DNA of 64,000 nt from NCBI GenBank assembly GCA_033964015.1, contig CM066915.1, positions 12,299,573 to 12,363,572 on the forward strand. Direction: 5' to 3'. The notes under the pieces are model-generated. The model was not told where the DNA came from and ran no database searches. It saw only the letters and a list, made by a program, of their open reading frames with translations. Numbering within the stretch: the first letter of the stretch is position 1; the number at the start of each line of letters is the position of its first letter. Source of the DNA: Scolanthus callimorphus. Lineage: Eukaryota; Cnidaria; Anthozoa; Actiniaria; Edwardsiidae. Position numbers and translations under genes: made by a program. Below, one piece after another: positions 10,020 through 22,274 of the stretch.

Positions 10020-10797
10020 AGGCGGTATTCGCCATGCTAAAATCCTAACGGAAAAGCGCGCGCTAAATACAATAGGCGCGCGCGCTCTAGATGAGTTCGA
10101 ACAGTCAGAGATAGTGGAATTGAGTCCAGACAGCGCCAAACCTCACTCAATTTGTTTTATACCATGACAAAATTAAAGACTCTGCTAAAACAAGCACGTT
10201 CCGTTGCTAATCGCGCGCGCATTCGAGCAGTTTTCCGTTGTTTTGAAAGGCGCGCGCGCATACTGACGTTAAACACTAATTTCGTGTGCATTTAGGACAC
10301 TTCCGATTGGCTCTCGCGATTTCGATTGTTGAAACCGGTCTCCAAATATGGTCAAGATTTGTACCTTGACATGTTTGAATGTGGTCACGCTTGTTATCGA
10401 AGAGATGTTTGACTGTTACACGTTTCAACTCACTTATATGTTTCTGGAAAAACATGTTACTTTCTAAAATTACCGGCTCGCCAATCACTCAATTGTCTGA
10501 CGTCAGAAGCATGTTTGCACAGGGAAATGCAAACATGGTTCTAAGCCAATCAGAGCGCGCGTACTATCTAAATTATTTTATAATGATGGATAAAATTTAA
10601 TTCAGCTACTCAACAAAAGAACATCCCCTGTCCAAAGAAAAAAGTGTATTTGACAAGGCAGATAGAAAGGACCGAATAGCTAATCCGGAATATGAGATGG
10701 AGGGCATGCCACTATTTAATCAGGAGCGTTGAATTCGACCAACGTAACAATGACCTGCAAAAAGAACTGAGCAAGGACGTAAAGAAAGTCAATAGAC

Positions 10798-11455
10798 GAC
10801 CTTCATTTAACCACCATTAATTTCTACCGGATGAAACCCGATGACTACAACTAGCTCCTCGATAAGAATGTACAGAAAGCATATAAACAGGCTGGAAAAA
10901 GAAGGAAGTAAAAATCAATCAGGAAGCGAAGAAGATCTCAGATGATCTGGAGTTGGCCGACAGAGTTGAGACCATGGCAAGGCGGGACGCATTTATAACT
11001 TTAAAAGACCATAAGCCAAACTTCGAAAATGCACCAAACATGCCGGCTTATTAATCCAACCAAGTCCGAAATCGGAAAAATCGCGAAACATATACTCCAG
11101 AGAATCGTGAAAAGCACCGCACTGGCCACTGAAGTCACACCTACTCAGTACTCAAATGGTTCAACAAGATCGAAAATAAGCGTAGCGCGTCCTTCGTGTG
11201 CTTCGACATTGTGGTTCTCTTCCCTTCCATAACGCAAGAATTGTTATCCGAGGCCATCGACTTTGCTGCGCTAACTATGTAAACATTTCGCCTACACATT
11301 AGATGAGACAGAGAAATCATTATGCACGCAAAACAAATACTCCTTTTCAGTGCAGACGCCCGTTGGGTAAAGAAAGATGCGCCGGCGGCTTATTCGATGT
11401 AACCATGGGGTCGTACGATGGCGCTGAGTCGTGCGAACTTGTAGTAGTTTACTTT
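10798..11455 (+). pseudogene. Relic of second RT (unit 3)
   Basis: Same relic, with a private 13-bp deletion near 11136 (between GAAGTCA and CACCTACTC) and one A fewer in the A-run near 10900. Motif A remains legible but in another frame. Confidence 0.72.
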
Positions 11456-12039
11456 TTTTTGTAATTTTTTTTGTATTTCAACATCTTTATTTGTTTTATT
11501 TTCTTACAAGATAATCAATTACAAAAACCCATACTACCACAACCAACATCAGAAGAAAAAAACACAAGAAAACAAGGAAACACGAGAAAAAATAAAACTA
11601 ACAAGCAAAAACAGACAAAAACCGATAAAAAATCACACTATCATTAATAATTATTGTAGTGCTTTAAATTCTGACGACTTTCGTCAAATTGCCCCACTTT
11701 ATCAAGTGGAATGATTCCTTCTTATTTTTCATGGCAATATTATCTTCAATCTTTTCATAAAAGGCTAAAAGCGATCTAAATTGTGGCAGTTTGGGGTGAA
11801 TTCCACTTTCCCTCTTCTTATATATAATATACTTTTAAATTAATAATATAAAATTACATGTGGGAAAATACTCAGAGCAATTAATACCGAATATTATATT
11901 TGGAAGAGTCAATGGCAGTAACACTAAACTAGCCTCTTCTACAAAAATGAGATAGAGTTAAAACTCCGGGTGATGCGTGACACTTGTAAAGAAATGGTAT
12001 AAAATCGAATCGCAATAAATTGAAAAAGTGTCAGTATAA

Positions 12040-12084
12040 TTTAATACAAACGTTTCGGGCATGGCCCTTCATCAGTGTATCAAA
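12040..12084 (-). ncRNA. Hammerhead ribozyme (downstream, unit 3)
   Basis: Helices identical to 1951-1995. The flank just 3' of the ribozyme (near 12012) carries two extra bases (AATCGCAATAAA). Confidence 0.86.
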
Positions 12085-12169
12085 AGGCGGTATTCGCCAT
12101 GCTAAAATCCTAACGGAAAAGCCCGCGCTAAATACAATAAGCGCGCGCGCTCTAGATGAGTTCGAACAG

Positions 12170-13096
12170 TCAGAGATAGTGGAAATTGATGTTGAGTCCA
12201 CAAGGGCTAAGAGTTCCCAAGTTAAAGATAAGTTCCATCTCCTGGTGTTTGCGATGGTAGTTGTCCCCGTGGCTTAAACGGAGGCCGCATACCCTAAGAT
12301 TGTCAATAGAGTGCGATGCAGAGTTAAAATGTTCGGCCACGGGGAAACCAGGAGATTTGTTCTTGATACTGCGAAGGTGCTCTCCAACTCGTTCGCGTAA
12401 AGAACGACCGGTTTCACCAATGTACAGAGAAGTACAACGGGTGCAGCTGATGCAATACACCACATTCTCAGACCGACAGGTGAAGCGATTGTTGATGGTG
12501 TATCTGCTTTTGGGACCCTGTATGATAGTCTGAGAAGTGGTGTGTTTGCACGTCTGACAGCGTGGGCGGTTACACGGGAACGTTCCGGCATCCGATGATG
12601 TTGACGAACCGACACTAGAGTGCACGAGGATATCCCTGAGATTCTTGTCGCGATTCTTGTCGGATATAAGTGGCGACTCAGGGAAAATCCTGCGTGTGTC
12701 TGGATCAGTGGTTAAGATGTTAAAGTTCTTCATGAGTATCTGTTTGGTAATGGCGTTAAAGTTGTTGTAAGTAAGTACCAACGGAACGCGGTCTGTGCTG
12801 TCCTCATGCCGGGATGCCGTAAGGGCGTCTTGACGTGTAACTGTTAAAACTCTGTTAAGGTCATTCTCGAATTGTGCAGCTGGATAACCACGAGCTGTGA
12901 AGAAATGTTGCATCTCTCTAGACTTGACGAGGAAGTCGTTATCATCTGAACAGAGACGGCGGAGACGGAGAAACTGGCTGTATGGGATAGCCCGTTTACA
13001 ATGGCCGGGGTGGTGTGACGTAAAGTCGAGGTAGTTGTGTGTGTCAGTCTCTTTGTAGTATATTGATGTCTGAATGCTGTGATTGGATATTCGCAA
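12170..13096 (-). CDS. PLE thumb + Cys linker + GIY-YIG endonuclease (unit 3)
   Basis: Intact 308-codon frame for the C-terminal half of the polyprotein. Landmarks: thumb segment 18-60; linker Cys at 175, 180, 183, 207, 215, 218, 221; GIY-YIG core with Tyr214, YIG 225-227, Arg234/Arg236, His240 and VAEHF 253-257; end NINFHYL at 302-308 inside segment B. The frame follows directly on the TAG ending the RT frame. Best single copy for defining the domain. Confidence 0.9.
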   Translation of the reverse strand: MRISNHSIQTSIYYKETDTHNYLDFTSHHPGHCKRAIPYSQFLRLRRLCSDDNDFLVKSREMQHFFTARGYPAAQFENDLNRVLTVTRQDALTASRHEDSTDRVPLVLTYNNFNAITKQILMKNFNILTTDPDTRRIFPESPLISDKNRDKNLRDILVHSSVGSSTSSDAGTFPCNRPRCQTCKHTTSQTIIQGPKSRYTINNRFTCRSENVVYCISCTRCTSLYIGETGRSLRERVGEHLRSIKNKSPGFPVAEHFNSASHSIDNLRVCGLRLSHGDNYHRKHQEMELIFNLGTLSPCGLNINFHYL

Positions 13097-14071
13097 CTAG
13101 ATGTCGAGAAAAAGCAGTCCGAGTTCACTGATGGTAGAAGTAAACTCCAGGGCAGGATGGAAATTGGAGACGTACTCTATAAATCCTTCAAGATCACGAC
13201 GATCACACTGCGCAGCACCCACTACGTCATCAATATAACGCTTCTGAAGTTGAGGGAAAAAGCCGGTGAACTGCGTGCGGATTTGCTCTTCTACATATCC
13301 AACGAAGAGACATGCATAGTTAGGGCCCATTTTACTGCCCATAGCAACACCACCAATTTGTCGATAGTTGTCACCGTTGAACTTGAAGGCATTGAGGGTG
13401 AGAACCAGTTCGGCGAGACGAGTAAGGGTGGCCGTGGGAGGTTCCTGCACCGTGCGTTTGTCCAGGAAGTGGGCGAGCGCCTGTAGTCCGCTGTTGTTGG
13501 GGATGACGCTGTACAAAGACTTAACGTCCATAGTGAACAGGAAACATGGCTTGGAACTGGTTTCATCGAAGCGGAATTCATTGAAGATGTTTAAGGCGTG
13601 GTTGGTGTCTTTAACATAAGTTGGCAGGTTTCTCACGACCGGGGCAATTATCTCATCAAGGTATGCTGCGATGTTTTCCGTCGGACAGCTGCAAGCAGAC
13701 ACTATAGGACGTCCGGGGTTGTTGTCTTTATGAATCTTGGGCAGCATATAGAAACGTGAGGTACGGGGCGTGGTGACTATAAGGTGCTTAGCCGTGGGTG
13801 GTAAGGCACAAGTAGCGATCATGTTCTTGATGTTATCTTTGACAACCATCTGATACTCTCTTGTTGGATCAGAGTCGAGTCGTTCGTAAAAACGATTGTC
13901 AGATAGTTGCCGGTTAGCTTCTTGGATGTAGAGTTCGCGTTGCCAAACCACAACTGCGCCTCCCTTGTCCGCTGCTTTGATAAGGATGTCCTGCCGTTGT
14001 CGTAAAGACCGTAAAGCTTGCTTCTCTTCAGAAGAGAGATTCGAGGTGGTGATGCGTCTCTTGAAATTCAA
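13097..14071 (-). CDS. PLE reverse transcriptase domain (unit 3)
   Basis: 324-codon frame with all RT motifs; residues 141-145 read IIAPV (with Val146 context) instead of IMAPF, a variant shared with units 4 and 5 only. Confidence 0.9.
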   Translation of the reverse strand: MNFKRRITTSNLSSEEKQALRSLRQRQDILIKAADKGGAVVVWQRELYIQEANRQLSDNRFYERLDSDPTREYQMVVKDNIKNMIATCALPPTAKHLIVTTPRTSRFYMLPKIHKDNNPGRPIVSACSCPTENIAAYLDEIIAPVVRNLPTYVKDTNHALNIFNEFRFDETSSKPCFLFTMDVKSLYSVIPNNSGLQALAHFLDKRTVQEPPTATLTRLAELVLTLNAFKFNGDNYRQIGGVAMGSKMGPNYACLFVGYVEEQIRTQFTGFFPQLQKRYIDDVVGAAQCDRRDLEGFIEYVSNFHPALEFTSTISELGLLFLDI

Positions 14072-14885
14072 AGAATTGATGCTGCGACGACAACGACAAG
14101 GGCAGTAAAACGTCCATCCTTAGGTGTCCATGTAGAGGTCTTCTTCTCAAATTAGCGAAAGGATCGTCATCCTGTTCTTGTACATCTTCCTGGTCATAAA
14201 AATGAGCCTTGAGACGGAGACGGCGAAAAAACTTCTCGCTATCAGATTTAACCTCGTATTCATCAACCTTGTTATTTTCAGGGACAAACGTGAAACCTTT
14301 GCTGAGGACGGTATTTTCAGCATCAGAAAGCGGCAAATCTGCGGGAATAATAACAACAGTTCTTATCGCTGATACAACAGGTTGGACTGTAACATCATCA
14401 TTGGCAGATCTCGCTGTGTTACGCAGAGAGGCGAACTTTGCATCTTTAATAGACTTGATTTCATGATGCAAATTAGAGTTCAATTCAGAAATAATGTTCA
14501 TGGCACAGTGATACTCTGCAGGAGTACAGCTATCACGGAGGCTGCTGGAAGCACGGGACTTGAGGTTGGAAACATGTATAAGACTGACCTTAAACTTCTG
14601 TACGCTTGTTTGCATCAGGCGTCTTGAACAAGAATTAAGAATTCTGGAATAGTGTCTGTGGTCGTAATTACCATTGGAGGGATGAAATCGTAGTCGGAAA
14701 CCTTTAGGAATTACTCCCTTGCGTAGACAACGGCCAATGAAGATGATATGGCTGGTTAGCTTGGTCTTTTTGAAGATGTTGTAAGCCAGCTTGAGAGCGA
14801 TAGATCTTGTATCGTCGTCAAGAAATGAGAGGCTGTGTTGTAAATCGCGTCGTAGAGAGGACACAGTTCTTCTAATATTAGGCAT
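14028..14885 (-). pseudogene. PLE polyprotein N-terminal region (unit 3)
   Basis: Same start and same late one-base loss (near 14150) as units 1 and 2, so the last 36 or so codons are out of frame. Confidence 0.8.
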
Positions 14886-15014
14886 AATAGCAGATGGAAA
14901 ATCGCATCAAATGTTTTAGAAAAATGAGATAGAGTTAAAACTCCGTGTGATGCGTGACACTTGTAAAGAGATGGTATAAAATCGAATCAATAAATTGAAA
15001 AAGTGTCAGTATAA

Positions 15015-15059
15015 TTTAATACAAACGTTTCGGGCATGGCCCTTCATCAGTGTATAAAA
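15015..15059 (-). ncRNA. Hammerhead ribozyme (upstream of ORF, unit 3)
   Basis: As at 4925-4969; all core bases conserved. Confidence 0.86.
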
Positions 15060-15837
15060 AGGCGGTATTCGCCATGCTAAAATCCTAACGGAAAAGCGCG
15101 CGCTAAATACAATAGGCGCGCGCGCTCTAGATGAGTTCGAACAGTCAGAGATAGTGGAATTGAGTCCAGACAGCGCCAAACCTCACTCAATTTGTTTTAT
15201 ACCATGACAAAATTAAAGACTCTGCTAAAACAAGCACGTTCCGTTGCTAATCGCGCGCGCATTCGAGCAGTTTTCCGTTGTTTTGAAAGGCGCGCGCGCA
15301 TACTGACGTTAAACACTAATTTCGTGTGCATTTAGGACACTTCCGATTGGCTCTCGCGATTTCGATTGTTGAAACCGGTCTCCAAATATGGTCAAGATTT
15401 GTACCTTGACATGTTTGAATGTGGTCACGCTTGTTATCGAAGAGATGTTTGACTGTTACACGTTTCAACTCACTTATATGTTTCTGGAAAAACATGTTAC
15501 TTTCTAAAATTACCGGCTCGCCAATCACTCAATTGTCTGACGTCAGAAGCATGTTTGCACAGGGAAATGCAAACATGGTTCTAAGCCAATCAGAGCGCGC
15601 GTACTATCTAAATTATTTTATAATGATGGATAAAATTTAATTCAGCTACTCAACAAAAGAACATCCCCTGTCCAAAGAAAAAAGTGTATTTGACAAGGCA
15701 GATAGAAAGGACCGAATAGCTAATCCGGAATATGAGATGGAGGGCATGCCACTATTTAATCAGGAGCGTTGAATTCGACCAACGTAACAATGACCTGCAA
15801 AAAGAACTGAGCAAGGACGTAAAGAAAGTCAATAGAC

Positions 15838-16511
15838 GACCTTCATTTAACCACCATTAATTTCTACCGGATGAAACCCGATGACTACAACTAGCTCCTC
15901 GATAAGAATGTACAGAAAGCATATAAACAGGCTGGAAAAAAGAAGGAAGTAAAAATCAATCAGGAAGCGAAGAAGATCTCAGATGATCTGGAGTTGGCCG
16001 ACAGAGTTGAGACCATGGCAAGGCGGGACGCATTTATAACTTTAAAAGACCATAAGCCAAACTTCGAAAATGCACCAAACATGCCGGCTTATTAATCCAA
16101 CCAAGTCCGAAATCGGAAAAATCGCGAAACATATACTCCAGAGAATCGTGAAAAGCACCGCACTGGCCACTGAAGTCAACCTATGGAGGAGCACCTACTC
16201 AGTACTCAAATGGTTCAACAAGATCGAAAATAAGCGTAGCGCGTCCTTCGTGTGCTTCGACATTGTGGTTCTCTTCCCTTCCATAACACAAGAATTGTTA
16301 TCCGAGGCCATCGACTTTGCTGCGCTAACTATGTAAACATTTCGCCTACACATTAGATGAGACAGAGAAATCATTATGCACGCAAAACAAATACTCCTTT
16401 TCAGTGCAGACGCCCGTTGGGTAAAGAAAGATGCGCCGGCGGCTTATTCGATGTAACCATGGGGTCGTACGATGGCGCTGAGTCGTGCGAACTTGTAGTA
16501 GTTTACTTTTT
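15838..16511 (+). pseudogene. Relic of second RT (unit 4)
   Basis: Same relic with the shared insertion and stops. The GCGCCGG variant is present near 16435. The following T-run is shorter, so the open frame through motif B happens to run on to 16767. Confidence 0.72.
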
Positions 16512-17092
16512 TTGTAATTTTTTTTGTATTTCAACATCTTTATTTGTTTTATTTTCTTACAAGATAATCAATTACAAAAACCCATACTACCACAACCAAC
16601 ATCAGAAGAAAAAAACACAAGAAAACAAGGAAACACGAGAAAAAATAAAACTAACAAGCAAAAACAGACAAAAACCGATAAAAAATCACACTATCATTAA
16701 TAATTATTGTAGTGCTTTAAATTCTGACGACTTTCGTCAAATTGCCCCACTTTATCAAGTGGAATGATTCCTTCTTATTTTTCATGGCAATATTATCTTC
16801 AATCTTTTCATAAAAGGCTAAAAGCGATCTAAATTGTGGCAGTTTGGGGTGAATTCCACTTTCCCTCTTCTTATATATAATATACTTTTAAATTAATAAT
16901 ATAAAATTACATGTGGGAAAATACTCAGAGCAATTAATACCGAATATTATATTTGGAAGAGTCAATGGCAGTAACACTAAACTAGCCTCTTCTACAAAAA
17001 TGAGATAGAGTTAAAACTCCGGGTGATGCGTGACACTTGTAAAGAAATGGTATAAAATCGAATCGCAATAAATTGAAAAAGTGTCAGTATAA

Positions 17093-17137
17093 TTTAATAC
17101 AAACGTTTCGGGCATGGCCCTTCATCAGTGTATCAAA
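17093..17137 (-). ncRNA. Hammerhead ribozyme (downstream, unit 4)
   Basis: Helices identical to 1951-1995; the two-base CG insertion is present in the adjacent flank. Confidence 0.86.
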
Positions 17138-17222
17138 AGGCGGTATTCGCCATGCTAAAATCCTAACGGAAAAGCCCGCGCTAAATACAATAAGCGCGCG
17201 CGCTCTAGATGAGTTCGAACAG

Positions 17223-18148
17223 TCAGAGATAGTGGAAATTGATGTTGAGTCCACAAGGGCTAAGAGTTCCCAAGTTAAAGATAAGTTCCATCTCCTGGTG
17301 TTTGCGATGGTAGTTGTCCCCGTGGCTTAAACGGAGGCCGCATACCCTAAGATTGTCAATAGAGTGCGATGCAGAGTTAAAATGTTCGGCCACGGGGAAA
17401 CCAGGAGATTTGTTCTTGATACTGCGAAGGTGCTCTCCAACTCGTTCGCGTAAAGAACGACCGGTTTCACCAATGTACAGAGAAGTACAACGGGTGCAGC
17501 TGATGCAATACACCACATTCTCAGACCGACAGGTGAAGCGATTGTTGATGGTGTATCTGCTTTTGGGACCCTGTATGATAGTCTGAGAAGTGGTGTGTTT
17601 GCACGTCTGACAGCGTGGGCGGTTACACGGGAACGTTCCGGCATCCGATGATGTTGACGAACCGACACTAGAGTGCACGAGGATATCCCTGAGATTCTTG
17701 TCGCGATTCTTGTCGGATATAAGTGGCGACTCAGGGAAAATCCTGCGTGTGTCTGGATCAGTGGTTAAGATGTTAAAGTTCTTCATGAGTATCTGTTTGG
17801 TAATGGCGTTAAAGTTGTTGTAAGTAAGTACCAACGGAACGCGGTCTGTGCTGTCCTCATGCCGGGATGCCGTAAGGGCGTCTTGACGTGTAACTGTTAA
17901 AACTCTGTTAAGGTCATTCTCGAATTGTGCAGCTGGATAACCACGAGCTGTGAAGAAATGTTGCATCTTCTAGACTTGACGAGGAAGTCGTTATCATCTG
18001 AACAGAGACGGCGGAGACGGAGAAACTGGCTGTATGGGATAGCCCGTTTACAATGGCCGGGGTGGTGTGACGTAAAGTCGAGGTAGTTGTGTGTGTCAGT
18101 CTCTTTGTAGTATATTGATGTCTGAATGCTGTGATTGGATATTCGCAA
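17223..18148 (-). pseudogene. PLE thumb + GIY-YIG endonuclease, frameshifted (unit 4)
   Basis: Thumb frame (17897-18148) and nuclease frame (17223-17966) are split by a one- or two-base change near 17967 (CATCTTCTAG where most units have CATCTCTCTAG). Nuclease and Cys motifs are otherwise complete. Confidence 0.83.
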
Positions 18149-19123
18149 CTAGATGTCGAGAAAAAGCAGTCCGAGTTCACTGATGGTAGAAGTAAACTCC
18201 AGGGCAGGATGGAAATTGGAGACGTACTCTATAAATCCTTCAAGATCACGACGATCACACTGCGCAGCACCCACTACGTCATCAATATAACGCTTCTGAA
18301 GTTGAGGGAAAAAGCCGGTGAACTGCGTGCGGATTTGCTCTTCTACATATCCAACGAAGAGACATGCATAGTTAGGGCCCATTTTACTGCCCATAGCAAC
18401 ACCACCAATTTGTCGATAGTTGTCACCGTTGAACTTGAAGGCATTGAGGGTGAGAACCAGTTCGGCGAGACGAGTAAGGGTGGCCGTGGGAGGTTCCTGC
18501 ACCGTGCGTTTGTCCAGGAAGTGGGCGAGCGCCTGTAGTCCGCTGTTGTTGGGGATGACGCTGTACAAAGACTTAACGTCCATAGTGAACAGGAAACATG
18601 GCTTGGAACTGGTTTCATCGAAGCGGAATTCATTGAAGATGTTTAAGGCGTGGTTGGTGTCTTTAACATAAGTTGGCAGGTTTCTCACGACCGGGGCAAT
18701 TATCTCATCAAGGTATGCTGCGATGTTTTCCGTCGGACAGCTGCAAGCAGACACTATAGGACGTCCGGGGTTGTTGTCTTTATGAATCTTGGGCAGCATA
18801 TAGAAACGTGAGGTACGGGGCGTGGTGACTATAAGGTGCTTAGCCGTGGGTGGTAAGGCACAAGTAGCGATCATGTTCTTGATGTTATCTTTGACAACCA
18901 TCTGATACTCTCTTGTTGGATCAGAGTCGAGTCGTTCGTAAAAACGATTGTCAGATAGTTGCCGGTTAGCTTCTTGGATGTAGAGTTCGCGTTGCCAAAC
19001 CACAACTGCGCCTCCCTTGTCCGCTGCTTTGATAAGGATGTCCTGCCGTTGTCGTAAAGACCGTAAAGCTTGCTTCTCTTCAGAAGAGAGATTCGAGGTG
19101 GTGATGCGTCTCTTGAAATTCAA
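18149..19123 (-). CDS. PLE reverse transcriptase domain (unit 4)
   Basis: 324-codon RT frame, all motifs conserved, IAPVV variant as in units 3 and 5. Ends at the shared TAG. Confidence 0.9.
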   Translation of the reverse strand: MNFKRRITTSNLSSEEKQALRSLRQRQDILIKAADKGGAVVVWQRELYIQEANRQLSDNRFYERLDSDPTREYQMVVKDNIKNMIATCALPPTAKHLIVTTPRTSRFYMLPKIHKDNNPGRPIVSACSCPTENIAAYLDEIIAPVVRNLPTYVKDTNHALNIFNEFRFDETSSKPCFLFTMDVKSLYSVIPNNSGLQALAHFLDKRTVQEPPTATLTRLAELVLTLNAFKFNGDNYRQIGGVAMGSKMGPNYACLFVGYVEEQIRTQFTGFFPQLQKRYIDDVVGAAQCDRRDLEGFIEYVSNFHPALEFTSTISELGLLFLDI

Positions 19124-19937
19124 AGAATTGATGCTGCGACGACAACGACAAGGGCAGTAAAACGTCCATCCTTAGGTGTCCATGTAGAGGTCTTCTTCTC
19201 AAATCTAGCGAAAGGATCGTCATCCTGTTCTTGTACATCTTCCTGGTCATAAAAATGAGCCTTGAGACGGAGACGGCGAAAAAACTTCTCGCTATCAGAT
19301 TTAACCTCGTATTCATCAACCTTGTTATTTTCAGGGACAAACGTGAAACCTTTGCTGAGAACGGTATTTTCAGCATCAGAAAGCGGCAAATCTGCGGGAA
19401 TAATAACAACAGTTCTTATCGCTGATACAACAGGTTGGACTGTAACATCATCATTGGCAGATCTCGCTGTGTTACGCAGAGAGGCGAACTTTGCATCTTT
19501 AATAGACTTGATTTCATGATGCAAATTAGAGTTCAATTCAGAAATAATGTTCATGGCACAGTGATACTCTGCAGGAGTACAGCTATCACGGAGGCTGCTG
19601 GAAGCACGGGACTTGAGGTTGGAAACATGTATAAGACTGACCTTAAACTTCTGTACGCTTGTTTGCATCAGGCGTCTTGAACAAGAATAAGAATTCTGGA
19701 ATAGTGTCTGTGGTCGTAATTACCATTGGAGGGATGAAATCGTAGTCGGAAACCTTTAGGAATTACTCCCTTGCGTAGACAACGGCCAATGAAGATGATA
19801 TGGCTGGTTAGCTTGGTCTTTTTGAAGATGTTGTAAGCCAGCTTGAGAGCGATAGATCTTGTATCGTCGTCAAGAAATGAGAGGCTGTGTTGTAAATCGC
19901 GTCGTAGAGAGGACACAGTTCTTCTAATATTAGGCAT
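19120..19937 (-). pseudogene. PLE polyprotein N-terminal region, split (unit 4)
   Basis: Two pieces, 19668-19937 and 19120-19668, broken by a one-base loss near 19687 (AGAATAAG for AGAATTAAG). The C-terminal part stays in frame to TPKDGRFTAL before the shared 13-bp loss. Confidence 0.8.
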
Positions 19938-20065
19938 AATAGCAGATGGAAAATCGCATCAAATGTTTTAGAAAATGAGATAGAGTTAAAACTCCGTGTG
20001 ATGCGTGACACTTGTAAAGAGATGGTATAAAATCGAATCAATAAATTGAAAAAGTGTCAGTATAA

Positions 20066-20110
20066 TTTAATACAAACGTTTCGGGCATGGCCCTTCATCA
20101 GTGTATAAAA
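20066..20110 (-). ncRNA. Hammerhead ribozyme (upstream of ORF, unit 4)
   Basis: As at 4925-4969. Confidence 0.86.
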
Positions 20111-20888
20111 AGGCGGTATTCGCCATGCTAAAATCCTAACGGAAAAGCGCGCGCTAAATACAATAGGCGCGCGCGCTCTAGATGAGTTCGAACAGTCAGA
20201 GATAGTGGAATTGAGTCCAGACAGCACCAAACCTCACTCAATTTGTTTTATACCATGACAAAATTAAAGACTCTGCTAAAACAAGCACGTTCCGTTGCTA
20301 ATCGCGCGCGCATTCGAGCAGTTTTCCGTTGTTTTAAAGGCGCGCGCGCATACTGACGTTAAACACTAATTTCGTGTGCATTTAGGACACTTCCGATTGG
20401 CTCTCGCGATTTCGATTGTTGAAACCGGTCTCCAAATATGGTCAAGATTTGTACCTTGACATGTTTGAATGTGGTCACGCTTGTTATCGAAGAGATGTTT
20501 GACTGTTACACGTTTCAACTCACTTATATGTTTCTGGAAAAACATGTTACTTTTAAAATTACCGGCTCGCCAATCACTCAATTGTCTGACGTCAGAAGCA
20601 TGTTTGCACAGGGAAATGCAAACATGGTTCTAAGCCAATCAGAGCGCGCGTACTATCTAAATTATTTTATAATGATGGATAAAATTTAATTCAGCTACTC
20701 AACAAAAGAACATCCCCTGTCCAAAGAAAAAAGTGTATTTGACAAGGCAGATAGAAAGGACCGAATAGCTAATCCGGAATATGAGATGGAGGGCATGCCA
20801 CTATTTAATCAGGAGCGTTGAATTCGACCAACGTAACAATGACCTGCAAAAAGAACTGAGCAAGGACGTAAAGAAAGTCAATAGACGA

Positions 20889-21556
20889 CCTTCATTTAAC
20901 CACCATTAATTTCTACCGGATGAAACCCGATGACTACAACTAGCTCCTCGATAAGAATGTACAGAAAGCATATAAACAGGCTGGAAAAAAGAAGGAAGTA
21001 AAAATCAATCAGGAAGCGAAGAAGATCTCAGATGATCTGGAGTTGGCCGACAGAGTTGAGACCATGGCAAGGCGGGACGCATTTATAACTTTAAAAGACC
21101 ATAAGCCAAACTTCGAAAATGCACCAAACATGCCGGCTTATTAATCCAACCAAGTCCGAAATCGGAAAAATCGCGAAACATATACTCCAGAGAATCGTGA
21201 AAAGCACCGCACTGGCCACTGAAGTCAACCTATGGAGGAGCACCTACTCAGTACTCAAATGGTTCAACAAGATCGAAAATAAGCGTAGCGCGTCCTTCGT
21301 GTGCTTCGACATTGTGGTTCTCTTCCCTTCCATAACGCAAGAATTGTTATCCGAGGCCATCGACTTTGCTGCGCTAACTATGTAAACATTTCGCCTACAC
21401 ATTAGATGAGACAGAGAAATCATTATGCACGCAAAACAAATACTCCTTTTCAGTGCAGACGCCCGTTGGGTAAAGAAAGATGCGCCCGGCGGCTTATTCG
21501 ATGTAACCATGGGGTCGTACGATGGCGCTGAGTCGTGCGAACTTGTAGTAGTTTAC
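20889..21556 (+). pseudogene. Relic of second RT (unit 5)
   Basis: Same relic; GCGCCCGG variant near 21485, so the motif B segment is in one frame. Confidence 0.72.
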
Positions 21557-22144
21557 TTTTTTTTGTAATTTTTTTTTGTATTTCAACATCTTTATTTGTT
21601 TTATTTTCTTACAAGATAATCAATTACAAAAACCCATACTACCACAACCAACATCAGAAGAAAAAAACACAAGAAAACAAGGAAACACGAGAAAAAATAA
21701 AACTAACAAGCAAAAACAGACAAAAACCGATAAAAAATCACACTATCATTAATAATTATTGTAGTGCTTTAAATTCTGACGACTTTCGTCAAATTGCCCC
21801 ACTTTATCAAGTGGAATGATTCCTTCTTATTTTTCATGGCAATATTATCTTCAATCTTTTCATAAAAGGCTAAAAGCGATCTAAATTGTGGCAGTTTGGG
21901 GTGAATTCCACTTTCCCTCTTCTTATATATAATATACTTTTAAATTAATAATATAAAATTACATGTGGGAAAATACTCAGAGCAATTAATACCGAATATT
22001 ATATTTGGAAGAGTCAATGGCAGTAACACTAAACTAGCCTCTTCTACAAAAATGAGATAGAGTTAAAACTCCGGGTGATGCGTGACACTTGTAAAGAAAT
22101 GGTATAAAATCGAATCGCAATAAATTGAAAAAGTGTCAGTATAA

Positions 22145-22189
22145 TTTAATACAAACGTTTCGGGCATGGCCCTTCATCAGTGTATCAAA
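22145..22189 (-). ncRNA. Hammerhead ribozyme (downstream, unit 5)
   Basis: Helices identical to 1951-1995. Confidence 0.86.
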
Positions 22190-22274
22190 AGGCGGTATTC
22201 GCCATGCTAAAATCCTAACGGAAAAGCCCGCGCTAAATACAATAAGCGCGCGCGCTCTAGATGAGTTCGAACAG

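Larger units (their letters stand above)
5048..10097 (-). mobile_element. Penelope-like element, tandem unit 2
   Basis: 5050-bp repeat unit, nearly identical to unit 1. Private changes: one-base loss near 7790 in the thumb/linker region and one-base loss near 6140 in the RT relic. It shares with units 1 and 3 the one-base loss at the end of the N-terminal frame. Confidence 0.93.
10098..15137 (-). mobile_element. Penelope-like element, tandem unit 3
   Basis: 5040-bp unit. It is a mosaic: it shares the N-terminal one-base loss with units 1-2 but the RT residues Ile142/Val145 and a CG insertion beside the downstream hammerhead (near 12012) with units 4-5. A private 13-bp loss lies in the RT relic. 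Confidence 0.93.
15138..20188 (-). mobile_element. Penelope-like element, tandem unit 4
   Basis: 5051-bp unit. Private changes: one-base losses near 17967 (thumb), 19687 (N-terminal frame) and 19975 (A-run before the start). It lacks the late N-terminal one-base loss of units 1-3 and has a C substitution there (AAATCTAG near 19204). Confidence 0.93.
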